Shown: one piece after another, positions 1 to 10,739 of the stretch
Layout: the number at the start of each line of letters is the position of its first letter
Position numbering within the stretch: position 1 is the stretch's first letter
Origin: Palsa-892 sp035555855
Lineage (GTDB): Bacteria > Pseudomonadota > Alphaproteobacteria > Rhizobiales > Xanthobacteraceae
Direction of reading: 5' to 3'
Length of the DNA stretch: 28,732 bases
Assembly (NCBI GenBank): GCA_035555855.1
Contig: DATMGD010000069.1
Span: 1-28,732, forward strand
Program-made: the position numbers and the translations under genes
The notes under the pieces: generated by a model
Seen by the model: only the letters and a program-made list of their open reading frames with translations
Databases searched by the model: none
What the model was told of the DNA's origin: nothing

Positions 1-260
1 GAGCGTTCGTATGGCCCACATACGGCGCACCCGGTGAGAGTTCCGATCAGCGGCGGATAAAAGGGCCTCTCCCAAAAGGAAGGCTTGGTCAGTCCGCCGG
101 GGCTCGCAGGGATAAGGCCGTAACCCATCGCGCGCGGGACGGCCGGTGATGAACCGGTACCTGCGGAAGACAATATCCGTGTGCTTTCCATCTTTTCGCA
201 CATGGACCGTGGAGACCGGCAAGTCTCCGGCGTCCCGCGCCGCCCTCATTTTATTTTCTT
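1..260 (+). ncRNA. Candidate structured RNA, 5' end outside window, family not recognised
   Basis: The stretch is packed with perfect or near-perfect stems: 8-13/19-24, 52-57/93-98, 105-110/160-165 enclosing 116-121/139-144 and a small GGT/ACC hairpin (three-way junction), 176-184/198-206, 211-216/223-228, and 229-232/238-241. The last stem is followed within a few bases by a T-rich tract (about 248-258), like an intrinsic terminator on the + strand. The 176-184/198-206 stem holds a G-T pair that would be an A-C mismatch if transcribed from the other strand, which favours the + strand. I compared it by eye with RNase P RNA, tmRNA, SRP RNA, cobalamin, FMN, TPP, SAM and ZTP elements and found no convincing match; 6S RNA could not be judged. 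A competing explanation is a minus-strand reading frame open from an ATG at 249 to the left edge, but it uses TTA and AGG codons that are rare in neighbouring genes and has no ribosome binding site. Confidence 0.4.
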
Positions 261-353
261 GAGGTTTGGCAGGCTGACGATGATCCGGCAGGAAAAATCC
301 TCGCGCGGTAACGATGATGGCTGGCCAAATCACAAATGGATAATTCTGCGAAC

Positions 354-404
354 TGCCCCTCATCCTTCGGCCGCCTCGCCAAGCGAGACGCAAGCCGGGG
401 GGCA
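354..404. repeat. REP-like imperfect palindrome
   Basis: A 51-base nested inverted repeat. Outer arms TGCCCC (354-359) and GGGGCA (399-404), middle arms CGGC (368-371) and GCCG (394-397), inner arms CTCGC (375-379) and GCGAG (383-387) around a three-base loop. It lies in non-coding sequence and resembles the extragenic palindromes common in Bradyrhizobium-type genomes, which often begin with a similar CCTCATCC string; that resemblance is from memory. There is no T-tract on either side, so it is not a classical terminator. The rest of 260-420 shows nothing I recognise. Confidence 0.45.
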
Positions 405-420
405 AGGCAATGCAGACCAC

Positions 421-452
421 CAAAACAAAAACGGCCACAACAAGTGTGGCCA
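421..452 (-). terminator. Rho-independent terminator of the 476-904 gene
   Basis: On the minus strand a perfect 7-bp stem, GGCCACA/TGTGGCC (433-439 with 445-451, five-base loop), runs straight into a T-rich tract (TTTTTGTTTT, within 421-431). It starts about 25 bases after the stop codon of the small secreted-protein gene, so it probably ends that transcript. Confidence 0.8.
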
Positions 453-475
453 TGAGCACAGAGCGTGCAGCAAGC

Positions 476-904
476 TCAGTGCTTGCCGAAGCCGATCACC
501 CGCACGCCGTCGATGCCGCCGGTCTTGCCGTTGATGATGAGCCGCACCCGCTCGCCGAGCGCGCCGGTCGCCTCGACGATATAGGTCGAGCCGCGCCGCT
601 TCGGCGCGCTGATGTCGTGAAAGCCGCGCTTCTTGAGCGAGCTGGTGATTTCGTTCTGGCCGATCGCGCCGCGCGTTTTCGGCACGATGCGCCGGTTGCC
701 GTAATAATCGAAACCGTCGCGCCAGCCGAAACGGACGAACGGCGGCACCATGATCGGCGGCCCGTGCGGCCGCACGACCCGCCCGATCCGGTGCCTGTTG
801 GGTTGCGGCTCGCGCGCGAGCGCCGCGAAATCCGCCGCCAGCAGGAGCGCGAGCGCAAAGCCGATTGCCGCGAATGTCCGTGCCGACAAAATATCCTCTC
901 GCAT
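476..904 (-). CDS. Small secreted protein with PepSY-like C-terminal domain
   Basis: 142 residues from the ATG at 904. Residues about 9-30 form a hydrophobic signal peptide ending in an Ala-rich Sec-type cleavage region, so the product is probably periplasmic. Residues 84-139 (from about NEITSSL to GVRVIG) alternate a short helix with beta-strands in the pattern of PepSY-type domains: an 'I..L...GF..I' segment, then 'Y.VEA', then 'L.IN..TG.I'. Function is unknown; such domains are often proposed to bind or inhibit peptidases or to sense envelope conditions. A longer frame reaches back to 1015, but its extra N-terminus precedes the signal peptide and is probably not translated. A TTG at 889 behind a GAGAGGA stretch is a credible alternative start and would put the signal peptide at the very N-terminus. 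It is transcribed divergently from hsp20. The protein at 1768-2790 has a similar small domain. Confidence 0.75.
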   Translation of the reverse strand: MREDILSARTFAAIGFALALLLAADFAALAREPQPNRHRIGRVVRPHGPPIMVPPFVRFGWRDGFDYYGNRRIVPKTRGAIGQNEITSSLKKRGFHDISAPKRRGSTYIVEATGALGERVRLIINGKTGGIDGVRVIGFGKH

Positions 905-1100
905 CAATTCTGGCCGGGCCAGCTTCTGTTTAAAACGTTTTGGAACGAAGTGGATACCGGCTCGCGCCAAGAAAACGCGGCAAATCAAAAAAACTGGAGT
1001 TGTTCCCCGCTTCACGGAACGTGAGCGACTCTAGAAAATCGCGATGAACCACGCCACAGCCGGATGTTCACGAAGGGTTCATTTTCCCGCGAACCCCGGT

Positions 1101-1129
1101 CTTGCTGCTCCCCGGGGCCCTTCCCATAT
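1101..1129 (+). promoter_or_regulatory. RpoH (sigma-32)-like heat-shock promoter
   Basis: CTTG at 1101-1104 and CCCATAT at 1123-1129 are separated by 18 bases, fitting the alphaproteobacterial RpoH pattern of a CTTG-type -35 box and a C-rich/TAT -10 box. A start site about 7 bases after the -10 box falls at the first base of the ROSE hairpin I (1137), which independently supports the assignment. Confidence 0.65.
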
Positions 1130-1136
1130 ATCCCTC

Positions 1137-1224
1137 GTGCCGGCCATCCGGCGGCACAAAACCCCACAGACCGGGCCATTCCGGCAGGTCTGCGACTGCA
1201 TGTCGCTCAACGGAGGATATGTCT
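1137..1224 (+). promoter_or_regulatory. ROSE-type RNA thermometer in the hsp20 5' UTR
   Basis: Three consecutive hairpins lead to the start codon. Hairpin I pairs GTGCCG (1137-1142) with CGGCAC (1152-1157). Hairpin II pairs CAGACC (1167-1172) with GGTCTG (1187-1192). Hairpin III pairs TCGCT (1203-1207) with AGGA of the Shine-Dalgarno sequence (1214-1217), leaving G1205 bulged, and continues with G1202-T1218, T1201-A1219, A1200-T1220 and C1199-G1221. TYGCT pairing with AGGA around a bulged G is the defining signature of ROSE elements (repression of heat-shock gene expression) in rhizobia. The element masks the ribosome binding site at low temperature and melts on heat shock. The assignment rests on motif and fold; melting was not tested. 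Confidence 0.88.
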
Positions 1225-1695
1225 ATGGCAAGTTTCGATCTCACCCCCTTTTATCGCTCAACCGTCGGTTTCGACCGCGTTTTCTCGCTGCTTGATTCGT
1301 TCGGCAACGAAGGCGGCGTACCGGGCTATCCGCCCTACAACATCGAGCGCACCGGCGAGAACGCCTATCGCATCACGGTGGCCGTCGCCGGTTTCACCGA
1401 CAAGGAACTCGACATCCAGGTGAAGGAAAACGAGCTCACCATTCGCGGCGAAAAGAACACCGCGGAGAAGAAACAGGCAGGCCAGGAAAGCGAAGTGCTC
1501 TATCAGGGCATTGCCGCCCGCGCCTTCGAGCGCAAATTCCAGCTCGCCGATCATGTCGAGATCCGCGGTGCCAATCTCGAGAACGGTCTTCTGCACATCG
1601 ATCTCGTGCGCGAAATTCCCGAGAGCAAGAAGCCGCGCAAGATCGCGATCAGTTCCAACACCAACGCACAGGTCATCGACGCCAAAGCCGCTTAA
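1225..1695 (+). CDS. Small heat-shock protein (Hsp20/IbpA family)
   Basis: 156 residues. Cytoplasmic ATP-independent holdase that binds unfolding proteins during heat stress and passes them to DnaK/ClpB. The short N-terminal arm opens with FDLTPFYRSTVGFDRVF, typical of rhizobial class A IbpA-like proteins. The alpha-crystallin domain spans about 36-130 and includes the conserved GANLENGLLHIDL segment (115-127). The C-terminal extension carries the I-x-I motif as IAI (140-142), used for oligomer assembly. The ATG at 1225 is chosen because it lies 8 bases after GGAGG (1212-1216). The in-frame ATG at 1219 is too close to it and is sequestered in ROSE hairpin III. Longer upstream readings run through the UTR and are not real. 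Control is probably dual: RpoH-like promoter plus RNA thermometer. A strong terminator follows. Confidence 0.95.
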   Translation: MASFDLTPFYRSTVGFDRVFSLLDSFGNEGGVPGYPPYNIERTGENAYRITVAVAGFTDKELDIQVKENELTIRGEKNTAEKKQAGQESEVLYQGIAARAFERKFQLADHVEIRGANLENGLLHIDLVREIPESKKPRKIAISSNTNAQVIDAKAA

Positions 1696-1720
1696 CGGCT
1701 TCGCGATCTGACCAAAAAGA

Positions 1721-1752
1721 AAGGCGCTCCTGGCGGAGCGCCTTTTGCTTTT
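1721..1752 (+). terminator. Rho-independent terminator of hsp20
   Basis: Perfect 10-bp stem, AAGGCGCTCC (1721-1730) with GGAGCGCCTT (1735-1744), four-base loop TGGC, followed by TTGCTTTT. It lies 25 bases after the hsp20 stop codon and just before the convergent gene ending at 1768, which it may also help to insulate. Confidence 0.9.
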
Positions 1753-1767
1753 AGAGACGGCCGCGCG

Positions 1768-2790
1768 TTATTTCGCGTCGGCCTTGTTCGCTTCGGTCTT
1801 GTTCGCTTCGGCTTTGGCCTGTTCTTTGGCTTTGGCTTCCGCCTTCTTGTGAGCGGCGGCAATCGAAGCGGTCGTTTCCGGATCCTTCGGACTGGTGAGC
1901 GGCGTTGCGGCCTGCTCCTTCTTCGGTTCGGTCTTGTTTGCTTCGGCCTTACTATCAGCCTTGGCTGTATCGGCCTTTGTCTCTTCGTTCTTGGTCTCGC
2001 TCTTCGTCTCGGCTTTGGCCTCGGACTTTGTTTCCGTCTTGGCCTCTGATTTAGCTTCGGTCTTTACGTCAGCCTTGCCGGCATCGGATTTGGCGACATC
2101 CTGTTTGGTATCGGCCTTCTTGCCGTCGTCCTTCTTCGCCGTCTCGGCGGCATCGGGCCGCGCCTTCGGCAGCGGCGGCTTTGCGGTGACCCGTTTGTTT
2201 TCGGGTTTGGCTTCCGGCCTCGACGAGATGCGCGGCTGCGCCGGCGGCGTCACGGAAGAATGCGGCACATAGCCGCGCGGTACCGGCACCGGCTGATCAT
2301 CGTCGTCATCATCGGGCACGGCAGCGCCGCGCGGGCCGCGATAGGCCGGCTGCTCCTGATAAACCTCACCCGGGCGCGGCGCAGGATAAGCGCGCGGATC
2401 GGCCGGATATGGATCGCGCATCACATAACGCGGATCGGGCTGATACGGCCCCGGCTGAACGTCGGGCCCGTAAGGGCCGCCATAAGGCACCGGCCGGTTT
2501 ACGGCACGCATGTCGACGACACGGCCGGTATGGGAGTCCATCACGACCCGCACCATGGTGCCCTCGCGGCCGATGCCGCGCACGACCCAGACATGGCCGC
2601 GCAGGCGCGGCTCGCTCGCCGGCTGCAGGCCCATGCCGGTGAGCGTTCGCATGACCTCACCCGGCGGAACAATCCCGCCGTAATAGGGCTCGCCCGGATA
2701 AGGCTGGGCGGCCGCAGGGGTCGCAAAAGACGCAGCCAGAGATGCCGTTGTCAGGAATGCAAACACGCCTAGCGAGCGCGTCCAGTTCAT
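1768..2790 (-). CDS. Secreted protein: PepSY-like domain, Pro-rich linker, Lys/Glu/Ala tail
   Basis: 340 residues, function unknown. A Sec signal peptide covers residues 1-28 with cleavage after AAA. Residues about 43-99 form a small alpha/beta domain of PepSY-like pattern (GEVMRTLTGMGLQPAS, then HVWVVRG, then VRVVMDSHTGRVVDMRAV). Residues 100-190 are rich in Pro, Tyr and Gly and include a run of six Asp (160-165). Residues 215-340 are very low in complexity, built from Lys, Glu, Ala, Thr, Asp and Ser in imperfect repeats such as KSEAKTETKSEAKAETKSE; the matching DNA (about 1768-2148) is a degenerate repeat tract. The tail is probably disordered or helical, and highly charged. Homologues in related rhizobia are usually called hypothetical. 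The protein may bridge or sense in the periplasm, but nothing shows this directly. It is convergent with hsp20. Confidence 0.8.
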   Translation of the reverse strand: MNWTRSLGVFAFLTTASLAASFATPAAAQPYPGEPYYGGIVPPGEVMRTLTGMGLQPASEPRLRGHVWVVRGIGREGTMVRVVMDSHTGRVVDMRAVNRPVPYGGPYGPDVQPGPYQPDPRYVMRDPYPADPRAYPAPRPGEVYQEQPAYRGPRGAAVPDDDDDDQPVPVPRGYVPHSSVTPPAQPRISSRPEAKPENKRVTAKPPLPKARPDAAETAKKDDGKKADTKQDVAKSDAGKADVKTEAKSEAKTETKSEAKAETKSETKNEETKADTAKADSKAEANKTEPKKEQAATPLTSPKDPETTASIAAAHKKAEAKAKEQAKAEANKTEANKADAK

Positions 2791-2869
2791 GGTGGGACTC
2801 CGAAGCGCGGGGGATGTTAACGCCGCCTGCGGCCAGTCGGCACCGGGATTGCGGCGGGCTTACGACAGC

Positions 2870-2894
2870 TTTGGCGTAACAGGATTACGCCAAA
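2870..2894. promoter_or_regulatory. Perfect 25-bp palindrome, possible operator
   Basis: TTTGGCGTAA (2870-2879), CAGGA, TTACGCCAAA (2885-2894). The 10-bp arms are perfect and no T-tract follows on either strand, so it looks more like a protein-binding site or an RNA stem than a terminator. It lies between the divergent 1768-2790 gene and gltB and could serve either. The regulator is not identified. Confidence 0.5.
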
Positions 2895-2988
2895 CCGAGG
2901 CACGGACACGCTTTGTGTCGCCGCTATCCCCTCGCCCGCAATAAGCCGCAAGTTTTCCATTGGCGATCCTTGCGTGTTTAGATGGGTT

Positions 2989-3005
2989 CTGTCATGATAT
3001 GACAG
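2989..3005. promoter_or_regulatory. 17-bp palindrome upstream of gltB, possible operator
   Basis: CTGTCAT (2989-2995), GAT, ATGACAG (2999-3005), perfect 7-bp arms. A further partial half site (CTGTC) follows at 3011-3015. Spacing and symmetry fit a dimeric helix-turn-helix regulator. It sits about 165 bases before the chosen gltB start, within plausible promoter distance. No known nitrogen-regulator consensus (for example NtrC, TGCAC-N5-GTGCA) matches. Confidence 0.45.
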
Positions 3006-3167
3006 TGATGCTGTCCCATTTTGCCGGGATGCGGACCGCTTCACGCGCAGCGCGACAAGCGATTTTGTTCGAAGAACGAATTGACGGCCGCCTCGTTAGA
3101 AGCGGCCGCGCGCAAAGTGGTCCGCGCAGCGCAAACGAAACGACACGAAACAGGGGTGGCGACGAAC

Positions 3168-7904
<4,737 letters not shown>

Positions 7905-7907
7905 ACC

Positions 7908-9323
7908 ATGGGCAAGATCACAGGCTTTCTCGAATTCGACCGCGAGGACCGGCACTACGCACCGGTCGCGGAGCGCGTGAAGAACTATAACGAATTCGTC
8001 ATCCCGCTCCCGGAAGAAAAGACGCGCGAACAGGCCGCGCGCTGCATGGATTGCGGCATCCCTTATTGTCACAACGGCTGCCCGGTCAACAACCAGATCC
8101 CCGACTGGAACGACCTCGTCTACAAGGGCGACTGGGAAACCGCCTCGCGCAACCTGCATTCGACCAACAACTTCCCCGACTTCACCGGCCGCATTTGCCC
8201 CGCGCCTTGCGAAGCTTCGTGCACGCTGAACCTCATCGACAAGCCGGTGACGATCAAGACGATCGAATGCGCGATCGTCGATCGCGCCTGGGAGAACGGC
8301 TGGCTGAAGCCGGAAATTCCCTCGCACAAGACCGGCAAGAAGATCGCGATCGTCGGCTCGGGCCCGGCGGGCCTTGCCGCCGCGCAACAGCTCGCGCGCG
8401 CCGGTCATGACGTCCATGTCTATGAGAAATACGCCAAGGCCGGTGGCCTCCTCCGCTACGGCATTCCCGACTTCAAGATGGAAAAGCATCACATCGACCG
8501 GCGCGTGACGCAGATGGAAGCAGAAGGCGTGACCTTCCATTACAACGCGCATGTTGGCGTCAACGCCTCCATTGATGAGATTGCCGCCAAGCACGACGCC
8601 GTGCTGCTCGCGGGCGGCTCGGAAAAGTCGCGTGACCTGCCGATTCCGGGTCGCGAGCTTTCGGGCGTGCATTACGCGATGGATTTCCTGCCGCAGCAGA
8701 ATCGCCGCGTCGGCAACGAAGCCGACAAGAGCGAAGCCATTCTGGCCAAGGGCAAGCACGTCATCGTCATCGGCGGCGGCGACACCGGCTCCGACTGCAT
8801 CGGCACCTCGCATCGTCAGGGCGCGCTCTCGGTCACGCAGCTAGAAATCATGCCGGAGCCCCCGGCGCGCGAAAACAAGCTTCTCGTCTGGCCGGACTGG
8901 CCCTTGAAGCTCCGCACCTCGTCGAGCCAGCAGGAAGGCGCCGAGCGCGAATTCTCGGTAATGACGCAGAAATTCTCCGGCGAGAACGGCGTCGTGAAGA
9001 AGCTCCACTGCGTGCGCGTCGACGAGAAAATGAAGCCAGTACCAGGCAGCGAATTCACCCTCGATGCCGATCTCGTGCTGCTCGCCATGGGCTTCGTGCA
9101 CCCGGTGCACGAGGGCATGATCGAGAAGCTCGGCGTGAAACTGGACAAGCGCGGCAATGTCGAGGCGAATACCCTCGCCTACCAGAGCTCGAAGGCAAAG
9201 ATCTTCACGGCCGGCGACATGCGCCGCGGCCAGTCGCTCGTCGTCTGGGCGATCCGCGAAGGCCGCCAGGCGGCCCATGCCATCGACAAGTTCCTGATGG
9301 GATCGACGACGCTGCCGCGCTAG
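7908..9323 (+). CDS. gltD: Glutamate synthase (NADPH) small subunit
   Basis: 471 residues, full length. This flavoprotein subunit takes electrons from NADPH through FAD and iron-sulphur clusters and passes them to FMN in GltB. The N-terminus carries the cluster ligands Cys46, Cys49, Cys54 and Cys58 (CMDCGIPYCHNGC) and Cys97, Cys101 and Cys105 (CPAPCEASC). A first dinucleotide-binding motif, GSGPAGLAAA (150-159), binds FAD. A second, GGGDTGSD (289-296), lies in the NADPH domain. The conserved C-terminal 'TAGDMRRGQSLVVWAI' segment of the family is present. A GGAG about 12 bases upstream, inside the end of gltB, serves as ribosome binding site. Its stop lies 15 bases from the stop of the convergent DUF459 gene, with no evident terminator between them. 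Confidence 0.97.
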   Translation: MGKITGFLEFDREDRHYAPVAERVKNYNEFVIPLPEEKTREQAARCMDCGIPYCHNGCPVNNQIPDWNDLVYKGDWETASRNLHSTNNFPDFTGRICPAPCEASCTLNLIDKPVTIKTIECAIVDRAWENGWLKPEIPSHKTGKKIAIVGSGPAGLAAAQQLARAGHDVHVYEKYAKAGGLLRYGIPDFKMEKHHIDRRVTQMEAEGVTFHYNAHVGVNASIDEIAAKHDAVLLAGGSEKSRDLPIPGRELSGVHYAMDFLPQQNRRVGNEADKSEAILAKGKHVIVIGGGDTGSDCIGTSHRQGALSVTQLEIMPEPPARENKLLVWPDWPLKLRTSSSQQEGAEREFSVMTQKFSGENGVVKKLHCVRVDEKMKPVPGSEFTLDADLVLLAMGFVHPVHEGMIEKLGVKLDKRGNVEANTLAYQSSKAKIFTAGDMRRGQSLVVWAIREGRQAAHAIDKFLMGSTTLPR

Positions 9324-9338
9324 GGCGGAAATTCAACG

Positions 9339-10652
9339 CTAGCGCGGCGCGCGTTTCGTATTCTGCGGTTCCGCGATCACCGGACGTAACGGCTCGGGCG
9401 CGGGGGCGGCCTGTGCGGGCGCTTCCTGCGCTGCTTCGGGTTTTGCAGATGCAGGCTCCGCCTGCGCCTGCTGCGGCGGCCAGCGGAAATCGTCGGCGCG
9501 GCCCGGAACCGGCTCGACCGGCCTGCCCTCGACCAGCGTACGCGCAAGTCCCGGATCGGTTGTCGGCAGGCTCACTTTCGTCGTCGGGGAAGCACTCGGT
9601 GCACCGAGGAGCGCACCGCCGCCCGCGCTCGTTACCTGCGAAAGCGGAATGACCGGCCCCGCAATCGGCTTCACGTTCGGAGCGGTCGGCTGACCTGCTC
9701 CCGCTCCTGCCCCCGCCTGCGGTTGCTGCGGCTGCCCGGAAATCGCATCCGGCGACGACCGGCCCGGACGTGAATCGAACAGGCGCACGAGTTCGCGCTC
9801 GGCGTAATGCGCGAGCTTGCGCTGGCCGGCCTTGGTGAAGTGCACGCCATCGGAAGCGCGCAGCCTGCGCGTCTGACCATCGAGCGCGGGACCCGTCGCC
9901 ATGAAGTCGCCGTTCTCGGCGACGAAGCCGTCCCACACATCGATGTAGTAGCCGCCGACCTTGCGCGTCCGCTCGGAAAGGATTTCGTTGATATACGCCA
10001 TATCGAGCGACATCTTCGGCGAGCGCACCGGCGGCAGGCCGACGACGAAGATCGGCACGTTCTTTTCCTTGAGCTTGTTCAGGAAATCCTCGACGCGCTT
10101 GCCGTACAGCTCGCGCCAGCGTTCGGAGCGGAATTCATGCGCGCCGTCGCTGTCGCGCAGCACCTGGCGGTCATTGACGCCGAGCAGCACCAAAATCGCC
10201 GTCGCTTTATCCTTGGCGAGAAGCGCATTCGCCTGCGCCGTCCAGTCATAAACGTCGGCACGCACGAAGCCGGTGCTCGCTTTTGTCTTCTTGATGATCG
10301 CGACCTCGGACCGCTCGGTCACGAAGCCGTCGGCGAGCCCTTGCGAGAGCTGCTCGGCCATCGTGTCGCCCATCACAACGACATATTCGCTCGCGCTCAG
10401 GAAGCGTTGCTGGTCGGCGTCGGCGCTCGAAGTATAAACACTGCCGCTCGGCTCGTCGGACGGCGGCTCGACATAAACCGGTTTGGGCGGCGCCGGGCGT
10501 TCGGGAAAATTGAACAGCGAGCGCCCGCGTCCGAACGGGTCGCGTAGAAAGAAGAAGCGGTCGTCGTCACGACGCTGCGCCTGCGCATCGCTCGCGAACA
10601 CGCTCGCAAGCGATAACGCAGCCAATGCCAAGATAAAGAAACGCCGCAGCAT
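9339..10652 (-). CDS. DUF459 SGNH-hydrolase-like envelope protein
   Basis: 437 residues. A hydrophobic signal peptide (about 1-25) indicates export. The central part (about 88-295) is an SGNH/GDSL-type fold of the DUF459 family: block I at VVVMGDTMAE (91-100), block III at LLGVNDRQ (156-163), block V at DGVHFTKAG (268-276) with the expected Asp/His pair. Block I reads GDT, so the usual Ser nucleophile is Thr97, which leaves catalytic activity in doubt. The C-terminal 140 residues are rich in Pro, Ala and Gln and probably disordered. Family members are thought to act on envelope glycans or lipids, for example as acyl esterases, but the substrate here is unknown. It is last in a same-strand group with a lytic transglycosylase and an outer-membrane barrel protein, 87 bases after the former. 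Confidence 0.85.
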   Translation of the reverse strand: MLRRFFILALAALSLASVFASDAQAQRRDDDRFFFLRDPFGRGRSLFNFPERPAPPKPVYVEPPSDEPSGSVYTSSADADQQRFLSASEYVVVMGDTMAEQLSQGLADGFVTERSEVAIIKKTKASTGFVRADVYDWTAQANALLAKDKATAILVLLGVNDRQVLRDSDGAHEFRSERWRELYGKRVEDFLNKLKEKNVPIFVVGLPPVRSPKMSLDMAYINEILSERTRKVGGYYIDVWDGFVAENGDFMATGPALDGQTRRLRASDGVHFTKAGQRKLAHYAERELVRLFDSRPGRSSPDAISGQPQQPQAGAGAGAGQPTAPNVKPIAGPVIPLSQVTSAGGGALLGAPSASPTTKVSLPTTDPGLARTLVEGRPVEPVPGRADDFRWPPQQAQAEPASAKPEAAQEAPAQAAPAPEPLRPVIAEPQNTKRAPR

Positions 10653-10739
10653 GCAACCTTCGCCGGTCGGAGAGGCTTTCCGTGCCCGAACTTAGCGGCT
10701 GTTTCAAGACTTAGACAGGGGCCTGAAACCCGTTGGTAC

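Noticed and set aside
1..200. FMN or cobalamin riboswitch
   Set aside because: CCGGTGAGAGTTCCG at 31-45 is faintly like parts of these elements, but the B12 box, the FMN core strings and their order are missing, and no fitting downstream gene exists on the + strand.
1..249. Minus-strand reading frame from ATG 249 to the left edge
   Set aside because: Open for 83 codons, but no ribosome binding site, codons TTA and AGG that neighbouring genes avoid, no recognisable protein sequence, and the DNA is dominated by RNA-type stems. Kept only as an alternative to the structured RNA.
905..1030. GGAAC boxes as EcfG general-stress promoters
   Set aside because: GGAAC occurs (for example at 1016-1020) but no CGTT follows at 16-17 bases on either strand.
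1219..1221. Upstream in-frame ATG as the hsp20 start
   Set aside because: Only 2 bases after GGAGG and paired within ROSE hairpin III; the ATG at 1225 has normal spacing.
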